Shown: positions 52,842-64,000 of the stretch, piece by piece | Layout: every line of letters starts with the position of its first letter | Numbering within the stretch: the stretch's first letter is position 1 | NCBI GenBank assembly: GCA_028583415.1 | Contig: CM053266.1 | Location: 81,102,149 to 81,166,148, forward strand | Length of the DNA stretch: 64,000 nt | Source of the DNA: Protea cynaroides | Taxonomy: Eukaryota; Streptophyta; Magnoliopsida; Proteales; Proteaceae | Direction of reading: 5' to 3' | Notes under the pieces: model-generated | Told to the model about the DNA's origin: nothing | Database searches by the model: none | The model's input: the letters and a program-made list of their open reading frames with translations, nothing else | Position numbers and translations under genes: made by a program

Positions 52842-55228
52842 TGTAAGACCCATATCGTACTAACCGGTCTTACCACCTTGAATCTGGTCTTCCTATCATG
52901 GTCGGGCCAAGCGGACTATGTGCGTGAAGAAACCACAAGTCTAGGTATGAAATTGAACCCAAAATCATCTAATTAGGAGTGTATGCTCACATACCTAAAT
53001 AGGTGGGGTCGACCACACCTCAGAATAATGCTACCACTGGAGTCTGGGACATGTGGTCACAGTTTTTGGATGTGTGGTTGACGGGTTCTACGACCCCACG
53101 TGCGACCACACGAAGTTAAACTGACTCCGTGATTAGGAAACCTTCCTAATCCAAAGGGGGTTCTTTCCTAATCTAAGTGGGACTCTATATGGAGGGTTTT
53201 CCTCTATATATAGATGTCCCTTAGCCTCTTTCATCATTTTAGAACTCAAACTGAAAGAGAGAGAAAGAGAAGAGGAGCAAGAGAAGAAGAATTGAAGAGG
53301 AAGACTAAGAAAAGGAAATTCAGAGAGAACTCTGATTCTTCAACAAGTTTAAGGTATGAAAATATTCCCCACATCAGTTGAATACCTAGAATAGATCATG
53401 AAGGAGATAGTGATTCAAAGTGAGATCCCAATCATAAAACCATGGACAAATTCTAAGAGATCCATGGAGGGGATCTATTAGGATGATGGATTATGTAAAA
53501 ATATAGATTTTAAACCATAGAACAATCATAGGAAGGATCATGATGATAAGTCAAAGAATCAAAATACGAAGGAATTGAGTTGAGAGTGGAAAAGTCGACC
53601 ATCACATGTGTGGTCCCATGATATGCGACCACACAAGACACACATATCGACCACACGCCCTTGGGAAAGTTCCAAGGAGGGTGTGGTCGCATGTATGATT
53701 GCATAGTATGCGACCACACATATCAACCACATGCCCTCAGGAAAGTTTCAGGGAAGGTTGGTCACATGTATGGTCGCATGATATGCGACCACACATAGCG
53801 GCCACACACCCTGTGGTCGCAGAAACTAAGACCACAGGTGCAGCCGCACCTGTGACCACTCAGCTTCTAGAAGTCTGAATTGATGGAAATAAATTTTAAT
53901 TTTAAATCTATAAATTTGTTAGTTTTCCAAGTGGTCTAAAATTGATTTACAAAGCTTGAACGATAAATAACCATCGACCAAAGGTGAGGGAACAAGATCT
54001 AAATTAATTAGCTAATAATAAACTGTTTTACTTATTGAGTCCAATGCCATGAATGATTCTATGCTTGTATGTTTGTAATGTGCATTTCATATGTCATCCA
54101 ATATTCCTGCTATTATTGCTCATGCATATTTAATTCTGTTTATTTATAATATGATGATGATGATGATGTTAGGAATAGGCATGTGAATGTATGTGTGTGG
54201 TTAGTGTGCTTGATGCGAGTGGAGCATTAGGGAGAGGACGTGACACTGTGGTTCATCCTGGTCACCAGACTCTAGCTCTATCTTTACTCAAGCCTTGCCA
54301 ACTAACATCATCGTATCGTCATTACCTTAGCAGAACTATTACGTCGTAGGGCATCAGGGGAGGTGGTCTTGAACCGTGTAGTCTCTGACTCTGCCAAGGG
54401 GTCTTAGCTCTATCTCTATGGTTGTATTGAGGGATGCTTCGGTGAGGCATTGGATACACTATTTGGCATTAGGATTGGTTAGTTGCGAGCCCAGTTTGCA
54501 AGCCCTCGCCAATAGGGGCTTACGTGTTGGTATGGGTAGGGCATCTGGAGAAGTGTTATGCGGTGTTTGATCCGGGCACTTTAGCTCTATCTTTATTCCA
54601 TGATGGGTGCATGTGGGACGGCAATGGTGTTTGATCCATTGGGCGGCTTCACACACTCGTGTATAGAGGTGCGGCGGTCACCAATCCTTTCTATAGCACA
54701 TTGTAAACTTATAAACCAGACCAAAGATATAAATTGAATGCATGCATATGTTTGTTGTATTGTTTTGTTTTCTCACTGAGCTCAAGTTGGAGAGCTAACC
54801 CTTGAGCGCGTAATTCTTTTTAGTTTCTGATGTTGCAGGTATTACGGTTGAAGATTATGTCGACACGCTAACATATAAACAGGTGGCGGCTATGGATGAG
54901 CAAGCTGTGGAGGACTATTATGATTCGTTAAACGAGCGTTTCAATTATGGATGCACTTAATGTTTAACTTTCATATTTAGATATTTATAATATGTATTAA
55001 ATTATATTTTGGTTACTTGGAGATAACTGAAATATTAATTATTTATCATGATTAGACCTCAGTTCATTATTAATAAGACTTCCGCTATTTACTTTATTAT
55101 CTCTGATTAATGTGGAATGTGTTTTGGTTTAACATGGTTGGCATAGCCTATACGAGATCCTGGTTGAACCGTTGGTTTATTGACGGTTCATCACACCATT
55201 CTAGTAAGTCCAGAATTGGGGTGTGACA
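52842..55228 (+). mobile_element. Solo Tekay-family LTR with TSD GTAAG
   Basis: Starts tgtaagaccc, ends ggggtgtgaca, flanked by gtaag at 52837-52841 and 55229-55233. It carries palindromes of the ccacacatgtggtcgca type (52985-53115 and 53590-53870), a TATA box tatatata (53205-53212), a leader exon with donor near 53355, a middle exon (about 53930-53991) and a last exon (54824-54960). The first ~50 bp match the Tekay #2 LTR most closely. Confidence 0.95.
54824..54960 (+). CDS. LTR-embedded last exon of conserved small peptide (solo LTR 2)
   Basis: After ctttttag (to 54823) the frame reads SDVAGITVEDYVDTLTYKQV then AAMDEQAVEDYYDSLNERFN and stops at 54958-54960. It keeps the AG-TVEDY core, the VAAMD block and the frame length but has lost the SCEC cysteines. 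It is the most diverged copy, and its upstream middle exon has an in-frame stop, so this locus is probably dead. Confidence 0.35.
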
Positions 55229-55320
55229 GTAAGTTTCCTAATAGCAATGATCTGTTCCTTTCCACTTTATTTTTGTATTTCAATTCGACCTCTAACAATT
55301 CTTTGTTGGTTCTTGATGTA

Positions 55321-55643
55321 GTGGAAGGTCTTGATGACAACATATGGGAGGATCTCATGGGGATAGACTTCTTCTGCTATCAACAGAGGGAAAGGGAGGA
55401 GATAATTGCTTCCATGGCCTGAAAGCTGGAGGCCCTCAAGAGGGCCGCGGACGTAGCTCCAGCCCTTCCTGCCAAGATCCCTCCACTGTCATCAGAAAAA
55501 GTACATCCTCCTTTTGATCCTGAGGCTCTGGTCGATCCACCCCCCGGTCCTGAGCAAACCACGAGATCAAAGTCGCAAGTTTTCGATCCTCCTCCTTTGA
55601 CTAAGGAGCCGGTGGTACCTCCTATCATTGACATCGTAGAGGA
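55321..55643 (+). pseudogene. PF04195-like gene, second exon
   Basis: Acceptor ttgatgtag (to about 55321) is followed by VEGLDDNIWEDLMGIDFFCY then QQREREEIIASMA, a TGA, and KLEALKRAADVAPALPAKIP with a Pro-rich tail ending VVPPIIDIVED at a donor (gatg|gtatgt, about 55646). The frame is shared across the stop. The intron upstream of this exon contains the solo LTR. Confidence 0.6.
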
Positions 55644-55730
55644 TGGTATGTGTTATCCCCCTATACCTTCTTCCTAGATATCGACCCCTCCTCATCATAG
55701 TTCTAAATGTTTCACTTCTCTTTTTATGCA

Positions 55731-56539
55731 GAGTATGACGATCAGGCCACTGTTGCGGAGATGCTGCAAAGATCAAATAGGAAGAAACTCATCTCTGAAA
55801 CTCCCAGGTTTATTTATCCTGAGGATACTCCCCAGGATATCTTGCAACGGATTCCAGCCGGCCCTCCGCCACTGCACTCTCTCCACCCGATCGAAATGCC
55901 TGTCGCTTTGGTACCTGCTAGTCCTTCCAGTGGTGCCTCGCTTGTTCCTACTACAACCATCCTCCTGGGGGTCATTCACGACCCTCCTCCGACTGTAGAT
56001 GCAAGTTTTGAGGTCAGTCCTCCTAGTTCCACACAGGCCACCACAGTTGCAACAACACTACAGGACTCGAGCCTGGAAGCCTTTTCTCCAGTCTCCTCAG
56101 GTTTACCCTCCATTCCTACAGACTCAACTATGGTTACCTCCTTTCGCCCACGCTCCGGAGATTTGTCTCCACTAGCCCCCTCCACTTCTCCACAGATCTC
56201 CACCTCCTTCATGCTCGTACAATCTTTTCTTTTTAGTCGTCTTGCCGAGGAAAGTACCAAAGGGAAAGGCCTAGCCATTCCGCCTACCACCTTATCTTAA
56301 GGTCTAGCTTCGACCCTCCCTATGGCCAGTTCTACCCCTTCTGCCACCAGCTCGAGTTCTACCGCTGAGCCGACATTACTCACCCCACCTTGGAAGGTCC
56401 TTCCCAGGGATAAGGGGTTATTTAATCGCTCGGTGGCTCAAGAGGTTGTTCATCATTCCTGTATACCCGCCGACGTGAAGTTTATTAAACAAGCCCAGCT
56501 TAAGAGCATCGACCAGGGCCATTGTGCGGCCCTATACCA
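55731..56539 (+). pseudogene. PF04195-like gene, Pro/Ser/Thr-rich exon
   Basis: Acceptor tttttatgcag (to about 55731), then EYDDQATVAEMLQRSNRKKL and TPRFIYPEDTPQDILQRIPA, followed by a long low-complexity Pro/Ser/Thr linker with a stop at about 56298. It resumes with KVLPRDKGLFNRSVAQEVVH and IKQAQLKSIDQGHCAALYQ. This is the usual variable linker of these proteins before the coiled coil. Confidence 0.62.
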
Positions 56540-57762
56540 GGTGACTACCTTCTTTTCTTCTTTTTTTTTGTAGCTAATGTGTGGGACAAACTACTACTGT
56601 AAGATGCTGGTGAGTTCCATACGCAAGATGAAAGACATGCACACTTCCGTTCAGCAAAGTAACAGGCTTCTATCGACTTCCCTAACGGAGCACGACCAAG
56701 CCATCCATGATAGAGACGCCACTGTTGTAGCCCACGCTGAAGCCAAGGAGGTCTGAAAAGAAGAGAAGGATACTCTTTCTTCTGAGTTGGAAGTGGTCGA
56801 GCAGGAGAGAGATGACGTCAAGACCTGGGCTTCAGAGGCAGAGGAACGAGCCAAGGAAGCAGATGATCGGGCCAAGGAGCTTGACATAAAATGGTGCTCT
56901 GCCAAAGGGTCTTTGGAACTAAACTAACTGTGGCTGTCCGATGAAAAGACCAGGTACAGAAGATTGGATGAATACTTTACCACCCGTGCCAAAGTCTTCG
57001 AGGCCGCTCAGAAGGAGTTAGCTAAAGTGCGGCTATCAAATGGGGTTATGTCAGACCAACTTAAAGAGACCACCGACCTCAACAATCAACTGGAACAGGA
57101 AGTCAGAGTTCTCCAAGGGGCTCGGGATGAATTAGTGATAGAGAGGGCCGGTTTGCTGGTGGAGAACCATAGGTTGTAGGTCAAGCTGTCCCACACCCTC
57201 ACCAAGGAGGAAGCCCTTAAAGGAGAGATGGCTATCATGAAGAATCAAAGTGTCGACATGTAGTTTTCCATGGCCCGTTTGATCGAAGAGCTGGCGTGGG
57301 CCCAAGCATCTTTGGCACAAGATAAGGAGAACACTCTGATAGCCTTGCTTGAATCTAATGATATGGAGGGCCTCTTTAGGAAAGAGAGAGCTCGAGCCAT
57401 TAAGGAAGCTCTCCTTATCATTCACTCACAAATGTCCACCCACCTTCCGGCCTTCAACTTTTCTTGCATCCCCCCAATGAGTACGGTGATTCGGGACAAA
57501 CTTGGCCAACCCTCGAGTCTCCCTCCTTCAACGGCTTCCAGTAATGATTTGGCGGTGATGCCTTCTCCTCAAGAGGTAGCTCCACTCTCTGTTATTCCTC
57601 CACTGGATACCCCGGGAATAGCTTCCGAGGACCCCTCATCTCTCCCGTCGGGAGAAACCCCTGGTACAACCTATGACGACAATGGATTTTCATATGATCC
57701 TTTACGAAATCAAAATAAGCTCTCGCCTTGGTTACTTTTATCTATCCATGCCAATAGACGGT
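56540..57762 (+). pseudogene. PF04195-like gene, C-terminal coiled-coil region
   Basis: A short intron-like gap (56540-56573) is followed by a heptad-rich Glu/Lys/Leu stretch: SNRLLSTSLTEHDQAIHDRD, LSSELEVVEQERDDVKTWAS, then LDEYFTTRAKVFEAAQKELA and LIEELAWAQASLAQDKENTL. Four in-frame stops (near 56755, 56926, 57177 and 57261) break it. The end is Pro/Ser-rich. Together with the upstream exons it makes a typical plant transposon protein with a central coiled coil. It ends against the LTR of the Tat element at 57763, so its original C-terminus may be elsewhere. Confidence 0.62.
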
Positions 57763-60700
57763 GAAAATATGGAGTCGCCACCTAGATAAGGTCTAGGACT
57801 TATAAATGTTCTCTCACTTGGAGAGACACTATGACTCATGCTCCATGGATTGGCTTCTAGTCTTACCAGATAAGGGTAAGTGTCAAGTTACAAGTTGGGA
57901 AGGTATTAGGCACCCAACTCGCCCAGTCAATGGACCGGTCTCCTTCGGTCCTATCCTTTCCTACATTCTTGAAACTTATGTATGTTCAGGTTGTTCAATT
58001 TAGCCTAACTAGGCAAATGGGGAACCCTAGACCAAGTTTCTAAGTTGTCTTAACTTAGGGTGCCGCCACATAGACTTGAAAAATAAAATACAAGTCAACA
58101 GACAATAAATGGATCATTGAACAAATGAATGGATAAAAAAAATGAAATAATCATGATAAACAAATAATGAATTAAAAGAATGAATAACATAGAAAATACA
58201 ACAGATAATGGATGACCGAACTCGAGATCAAGCCGCCTACGTATCCCTGTGCGGCGGGAATCAGGCCAAACATAGTTCGTGCAGGATTGTGGTTGTGGTT
58301 GTGGTTGTGCGTGAGGTGCTCCCTTGACAAAGGAAGCACGTGTGACCATGTGCGAAGGGTGAACTACTCAGAGTTCTCCACTTCCCGCTGCCTACGTATC
58401 ACTTTAGAGAATCAGGTCAAACGTAGTTCCCAACAGTTAATGGGCTGCTGGACCCCACATGGCATTACTGAAGAGGTGCTCGGACCTTGACTTCTCACAC
58501 TCGAAAAGGCATCACTTAAAAAGTACTCGGACCTCGACTTCTCGCACTCGGCAAGGCATTACGCAAGAGGTACTCAGACCTTGACTCCTCGCACTAGGCA
58601 AGCCATCACTCAAGAGGTACTCGGACCTCGACTTCTTACACTCAGCAAGGCAAACTAACATTCTGAAAGTGATTGGTCTACAGACCAACTCCCAAACATG
58701 AGAGGCAAAATGCCCTCAGGCTACAGACAAAATTAGATAATGGCTAGGTTGGAGATCAGACATGATCCCAATCATCGCCTGAAAACATGCAAACATGACA
58801 CCTTTTTTGTATTTTTTTCTTCTCTCCTTTTTTGATATTTTTCTTTGAGAGGGGGGAAAACAATTATGTGACGAACCCTAATGGTTGAGCGGGCCCATGG
58901 CCTAGGCGGGGTCCACCCCAGTCAACATGGAATTTGGAAATCCGAACAAGAATGGACTCATTGGAGTCACCCTAAAGTTTCGCACCACTGGGGAGGGGGA
59001 TACATGCAATGACTAAGCATAGATGTGACTAACTAAGCTTGTGATCACATCAAATTAAACACATGGGGAAGTTAGCCAAGCATATGATCGAAGCAAGCAA
59101 TTAAACCAAACCAAGTACTTTAAACCAAGCTAATTACTTTAAAACCAAACCTAGTACATTGGTTGAACCTATTGTATGGGCTGAATTACGTTTAAGCCTA
59201 TGGTATAAATCAATCAAACCAGGCCCATAACAATAACACCAAGCCCATTATGGGGCTGAATCAAATCAACCTACTTAAGCCAAACCTATTAGAGGACTGA
59301 ACCAAACCAATACAATTAAGCCTACCCTATCATAGGGTTGAACTAGCCTAGTACAAATGAACCAAATCCACTATGGGGTTGAACCCAATCTGAGCCTATA
59401 AGTCCAATATCTTGAATGGTTCGAGCTCTAAACCATGGTCCAATGAAGCCACAAAACCAAACTAGATTTATAACATTCGAAAATGATGTTAGATAGAACA
59501 TCAAAATTAGACAAATCCAAGCATTATCTCAGGGCAGATTCAAATATGGATTGGTCCAAACACCAGACCAGCCTTAACCAACATAATAAACCAAACCAAA
59601 CCAAACAATTAGATTTGACTACAAAAACCGACTCAAACTCAAACAGATTTTGACATTGAGACCAAATGGAATTAAACTAGACTTTGACATCAAAGAGAAC
59701 CACTTCAAGATTTAACATTAAGGGAAGCATCTCAACACAAACTAGATTTGCCATAAAAGTAGCCAATTTAACTTGAACTGGGTTCGATCACAACACATAA
59801 ACCACAATAAACTGGATCAGGTTTGTCATCATGAAATATATCAATCCAGCCCAACAAATTTAACCATTAGACACATCAACTAAACCAGATTCAACATAAG
59901 AATAACTCAACACATTCTGAACCAGCCTCAACTCAACCTTGTCATAATCAGATTCTCCGAACCGAAGTCAGAAAAAAAAAGCATCCAAACTTAAACACCC
60001 TCCTAGCCGAAAGCTCAGTAGTAAAATAAATAGCAAGAATACATCTCAACAAGAAGGTTCCATAGACAGGGCAAAGAAATAACAAAAGAAGAACCATAAG
60101 AACCTCTAACCGTAATCAATCTCAAAATAACCAGAGCATAAAACTCTTAAACATAGGAGCCCAACTGAGATATCTAAGAAGAAAGAAACAACCAAATAAC
60201 CTATGCTAAACATTTAAACCGAACAACAACCTCAACAGACAACTCAGATTCGGCTTCCATTGAAACATTGCCAGTAAGCCATACTCATGCATAAAACCAA
60301 ATCTGAAAGCAAGATCAAATACCCTCTCACAGAAGCTCCACTGAATGGGGAAAAGAATTAGAAACAGTAAGGCCACACCCCCTTCATATCGGATCAAGTA
60401 AAGAGAAACAAACCCTGTAGAATTTCCTAAACATCAACATATCACACTACTGTTGCGAAAGAACGAAGAAGAAAATGGAAAATGGGAAGAATAGGAAGCC
60501 GAAGATCGAGGTCAAAGAATCCCATTTATTCTTCCATAGTAACCCCTCTCTATTCTTCCATTCTCTATTTCTCTTTCCCTTCACTAGTGAAAACCCTATT
60601 TCTGCAACCACCGAATCCCATCTTCTTCCTATTTTTTCTGCTCTCAACTTTATCTCTCCCACACTATTCTTTTCTCATTTTTGTGGTTGCCACTCTCCCT

Positions 60701-61926
60701 TCTTAGCTATCACTTCACACTCAACCGAAGCATCACTCTCTATGAAACTAAAACCAGAAATCAGATTTCATTTCGAACCATCTTTGTAAGAGAAAGAGAC
60801 ATGGACAAATGAAAGATGTAATGAATCATAATAAACTATCATGAGAAATCAAGAGAGAGAGAGAGCACCGAATCAAAGCACAGAGATGATGGCGGAAATA
60901 TAATTAATCAAACAAATAAATAAGGCATAGAAGAAGATGACTCACCTGCAATCGATGATTTTTCTTTCTTCGGCTCCTCATCTTCTACCTTCAGCCACCA
61001 CCGCAGGCTTTCTTTCTCTACTCTCTCAATCTCCTCTTCATCTTCCTTTCTCTCAATCCTCTTTGATTACTTGGTCAATAGACACTGGCAGAACCAACCC
61101 TCACGGCTCCCAGTAGCCTTTCTTCTGCAAATCCAAAACCCCTCTCTATTTCTGTCTACTCTCTTCTCTAACCTCTCCCTGATTTCTCTTTTTCACTCAT
61201 CTCCTTATAGCAGCACCGCCGCTTTCTTCCTCCTTCATTTCTTCTTACGGTTTCAGCTTCCCAGCTGCAACTCCATCTGCTCCACTCCCTTTCTTTCTCT
61301 CTCACTGATTTCTCCTGCTCCCGCAACTTCTACTCTCCATTTCCCTGGCTGCTTCTCTCCTTTCTTGAAATCCCCTTGCTGCCATCTTCTTCTTTCTTCA
61401 CTTCTTCTTCCTCAATTCCTCCCTGATTTCTCTCTTTCTTCTCACTCGTTTCTCTCACCCCTTGTTGCCGCCTTCTCTTTCCTCTTCCATCAGACTCACG
61501 ACCTCCTCTCTTTACGATTTTCTAGGGTTTTTCTAACCCCTCATCCAAAGACCAAGATGCCCTCCATGATCTCCTTTCCAGATAACCGAACCTAACCTAC
61601 TATGTAAAAATAAAAAAATAAAAAAATAAAACCTATTACCTAATCAATATCCTAAGCCCAAACCCAAGCCCATTAGCCTAGTACCTATTGACACCTAATC
61701 TAAACCCAACCCAAACCCATTGTTCTGTATCCTAATCACAAACCTAAATTAAACCCAGCCCAAACCCATTGTTCCATATCCTAAACACAAACCTAACCTA
61801 AACCCAAACTAAATCAACCGTTTTTTCTTTTTTCATAATAATAAAAAATGATAGGGAAATTCTAACATGACCTAAAAATGATAAAAATGTCCTTGATAAG
61901 AAATGGGCCAAAATGGCGGTCTTACA
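57763..61926 (-). repeat. 3' LTR of the Tat element (~4.16 kb)
   Basis: Minus-strand start tgtaagaccgcc (61926) follows a polypurine tract; the other end is tggcgactccatattttca (57763). It shares gtcgccacctaga and caagt/ggcaccca words with the giant LTRs. It holds two CTACGTA modules (58238-58288 and 58388-58432), a ~46-bp repeat (58465-58650), A-rich repetitive sequence (59050-60100) and pyrimidine-rich stretches (60480-60720 and 60960-61540). Short Ser/Phe/Leu frames in the last are low-complexity. The left boundary is less certain than the right. Confidence 0.7.
58465..58650. repeat. ~46-bp tandem repeat, four copies
   Basis: Units read gtactcggacctcgacttct then cgcactcggcaaggcatcac with aagag between; copies differ at several positions. 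Confidence 0.88.
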
Positions 61927-61939
61927 CAACCTCCTCTGG
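61927..61939 (-). promoter_or_regulatory. Polypurine tract of the Tat element
   Basis: Minus-strand ccagaggaggttg lies directly before the LTR start at 61926, giving the orientation and the 3' LTR assignment. Confidence 0.65.
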
Positions 61940-62223
61940 TACTCCTTCAACGAAAGCACCTTTGAACAACTGAGCGAACCCATGTACAAGCCAAACACAT
62001 TTTTTTTCTTTTTTTTTTGTAAGGATGTATCCCTACTTGTACTCAACATATGTCATTCAATATACTTTTTTTTTCAATATACTGTCTTTTTGAGTTTTTG
62101 AAATTTCTCTTTCACTATGTACTCCACCCCACGCCCCCTGGCTTTATATGATTGTGCTCTACCAATTATTTAAGACCAAAACAGTAGAACTAACTAAGTC
62201 TTCGATGGAGATTATCTATGTAC

Positions 62224-62625
62224 TGAGACCCGTAGGCCTCTTTCTTTTTCGAGACCCGGAGGCCTTTTTCTTTTTCGAGACCCGTAGGCCTTTTTCTTTT
62301 TCAAGACCCGGAGGCCTTTTTCTTTTTTGAGACCCGTAGGCCTTTTCTTTTTCGAAACCCATAGGCCTTTTTCTCTTTCGAGACCTGGAGGCCATTTTCT
62401 TTTTCGAGACTCGGTGGCCTTTTTCTTTTTCGAGACCCGTAGGTCTTTTTCTTTTTCGAGACCCGGAGGCCTTTTTCTTTTTCTAGACCCATACGCCTTT
62501 TTCTCTTTCGAGACCCGGAGGCCTTTTTCTTTTTCGAGACCCGTAGGCTTTTTTCTTTTTTAAGACCCGGATGCCTTTTTTTCTTTTTCGAGACCCATAG
62601 GCCTTTTTCTCTTTCGAGACATGTA
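62224..62625. repeat. ~29-bp array GAGACCCGTAGGCCTTTTTC, about 14 copies
   Basis: Units gagacccggaggccttttt plus ctttttc alternate in two main forms (cggagg and cgtagg). The array lies between the integrase stop and the polypurine tract of the Tat element. The word aggcct is palindromic. Lys/Arg-rich minus-strand frames over it are artefacts. Confidence 0.93.
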
Positions 62626-62689
62626 TCAAAGGGGAGTAAAAAGGATAGAGTGTAAGTAGAGATTTCATTAAGTAAATAGAAAAGGAACC

Positions 62690-64000
62690 TTACACATAGT
62701 ATCTCCGAAGGTTCTTGGAGTGCCAGGTGCATGGTAGGGCCAACCCATCCATCATTTCCAGGTGACACGACCCTGGTCTGGTAGCTTTCATAACCCGATA
62801 TGGTCCCTCCCAATTTGGAGTTAACTTGCCCTGCTGAGTAGAAACAGTGACAGCCGTCGAGCGTAGAACCAAGTCACCCACTTGGAACAAATTCTCATTG
62901 ACCTTGGAATTGTAATACTTGGCCATTTTCTGTTGGTACGCCGCTATATGCAGTCGAGCAGTCTCATGAACATCTTTTAGAAGATCCAGGTCCATCAGGA
63001 GGACATCTTTGTTAGTATCCTCATTAAAGTTCAACACTCTGTAACTCTTCTCCACTACCTCAACCGGGATAACGACTTTGGAATCGAATGTCAACTTGAA
63101 AGGAGTGGCCCATGTAGCCGTTCTTTGGGTGGTTCGATACGACCATACCACACTGGGTAACTCTTGAGCCCATGCTTGCATCTTTTCTTCCACACGTCAT
63201 GCTAGGCCATGCAGTAAAGTGTGGTTGGTGATTTCTATCTGTCCATTAGCTTCTGGGTGTACTACTGACGCAAATCTATGCCCAATTTTATGGTCGTGGC
63301 AAAATTCACTAAATATTTGACTTGAGAACTGGGGACCGTTGTCAGTAACCAACACTTGTGGGATCCCGTATCTATAGAGGACATCAAGTTTGAAGAATTC
63401 CTTAACTTTATATGCGGTGACCCTTACCATTGTTTTTACCACGATCCACTTGGTGAAGTAATCAATTGCCACCAAGATATATTGAAGTTGCCCCTTTGCC
63501 TATGGGAAAGGTCCTCGAATGTCCATACCCCATACTGCGAAGGGAATAGATGAAGGGATAGGCTGCAACTGAGCGCATGGCCAGTGAGACATGGGAGCAT
63601 GCTTCTGACACACTTCACAAGTTTTAGCGTACCTTTCACAATCGCTCATCATATGGGGCCAATGATAGCCCATTTGAATGATCTTAAAGCACATGGTGTG
63701 CCTGCATTGGTGGGCTCTGTAGATTCCCTCATGAACTTCCATCGTGATATAATCGGCCCTCGAGGGTGGAATACAACGAAGTAAGGGAAAAGTATGAGAT
63801 TTCTTATATAGTACCTCGTCATGAATGACATACAACCCCGCCTGAGTCTGAATGCGTCAGGATTTCTTCTTGTCTTTGGGCAGGATGTTTTCCCATAGAT
63901 AAGTGAGTAAAGGATCCATCCAATAGGATTCGACATCTATGAGTAAGACTTCCTCTACGGGGTCGATGCTAGGATCTGATAGGTGCTCGACATATACCGA
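62690..64000 (-). pseudogene. Tat-type integrase, one frame with three stops
   Basis: A single minus-strand frame runs from the right edge to a TAG at about 62690. Near the edge lie VEEVLLIDVESYWMDPLLTY and LWENILPKDKKKS, then a TGA (63857-63859). The zinc-binding region follows (YVIHDEVLYKKSHTFPLLRC; HEGIYRAHQCRHTM; TCEVCQKHA), then WGMDIRGPFP with a TAG (about 63500). The core comes next (VAIDYFTKWIVVK; YGIPQVLVTDNGPQFSSQIF; VVHPEANGQIEITNHTLL), a TGA (63197-63199), and the C-terminal part from VEEKMQAWAQELPSVVWSYR to VGDLVLRSTAV and WEGPYRVMKA, ending in KNLRRYYV. The DDE residues are all visible. All three stops can be explained by C-to-T change (CGA or CAG). In intact relatives it inserts the element cDNA into nuclear DNA; this copy cannot. 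Confidence 0.92.

Larger units (their letters stand above)
57763..64000 (-). mobile_element. Tat-type Ty3/gypsy element, 3' part, minus strand
   Basis: From right to left: integrase (64000-62690), a spacer with a 29-bp array, a polypurine tract (61927-61939) and a 3' LTR (61926-57763). The integrase sequence is of the Tat/Ogre-Retand type (AIDYFTKW, TDNGPQF, PEANGQIEITN). The remainder should lie beyond the right edge. The LTR abuts the PF04195-like gene, which was probably its target. Confidence 0.8.

Noticed and set aside
60475..61595. Ser/Leu/Phe-rich ORFs of 74-174 codons
   Set aside because: Pyrimidine-rich low-complexity sequence inside the Tat LTR, with no domain and several overlapping frames.
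57763..61926. Plus-strand solo LTR
   Set aside because: TG...CA ends read either way, but a polypurine tract adjoins the right end on the minus strand next to a minus-strand integrase, and the 5-bp flanks (gacgg and caacc) do not match. A 3' LTR is the better reading.
62301..62813. 170-codon Lys/Arg-rich ORF on the minus strand
   Set aside because: It reads through the 29-bp array; the repeat unit keeps frames open. Only the non-repeat part to its right belongs to the integrase.

Overview
The window is a plant nuclear region built almost entirely from nested LTR retrotransposons, one captured-gene CACTA DNA transposon and their remnants. Evidence for a flowering plant: Tekay/Del-type chromovirus Gag-Pol with a chromodomain, Tat-type Ty3/gypsy integrase, plant-only transposon proteins (PF20167-like and PF04195-like), a CACTA terminus, plant introns, and primer sites for plant tRNA-iMet and tRNA-Arg. 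I see no intact host gene, no tRNA or rRNA gene and no CRISPR array. The species cannot be named from the sequence.

Layout, left half. Positions 1-28930 read best as one minus-strand Tekay element (Tekay #2). Its 5' LTR is 26626-28930, its tRNA-iMet primer site 26611-26622, its gag 861-1856 and its protease 1-530; it is split by later insertions. Inside it sits a plus-strand intron-containing transposon gene (PF20167-like, 2789-3784 and 24215-24515). That gene is cut in mid-codon context by a 20.4 kb minus-strand, Tat-like, non-coding element (3785-24214) with giant 5.6-5.7 kb LTRs, a GCATG target duplication and a tRNA-Arg primer site. A copia-like LTR (24582-~26504) lies to its right. Tekay #2 was itself inserted into the integrase of a plus-strand Tekay element (#1, 28931-~31557).

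Layout, right half. A truncated minus-strand Tekay LTR (~31566-32348) abuts a CACTA element whose right terminus is at 38581. The CACTA carries transposase-like exons and a captured NOP14 fragment, and is split by a solo LTR (34210-36894, TSD ATAAA). Tekay #3 (39268-47097, TSD ACCTA) has both LTRs but has lost primer site, gag and most of protease. After 4.8 kb of gene-free DNA comes a plus-strand PF04195-like transposon gene (52019-57762), broken by another solo LTR (52842-55228, TSD GTAAG). A minus-strand Tat element (57763-64000) fills the right end: 3' LTR, polypurine tract, a tandem array and a decayed integrase.

Most interesting. All Tekay-family LTRs, including the two solo LTRs, contain what looks like a small multi-exon gene. 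A TATA box is followed by a leader exon, a ~60-nt middle exon and a last exon encoding a conserved Cys-containing peptide. The last exon shows a coding substitution pattern, no indels in its core and conserved splice phase. The same LTRs carry two clusters of GGTCGACC-type palindromes whose flanking words match within an LTR but differ between LTRs. The Tat-type sequences share a separate CTACGTA/ACGTAG hairpin module with changing but paired inner stems. Coding regions are heavily decayed, so functional capacity today is unlikely for the polyproteins.
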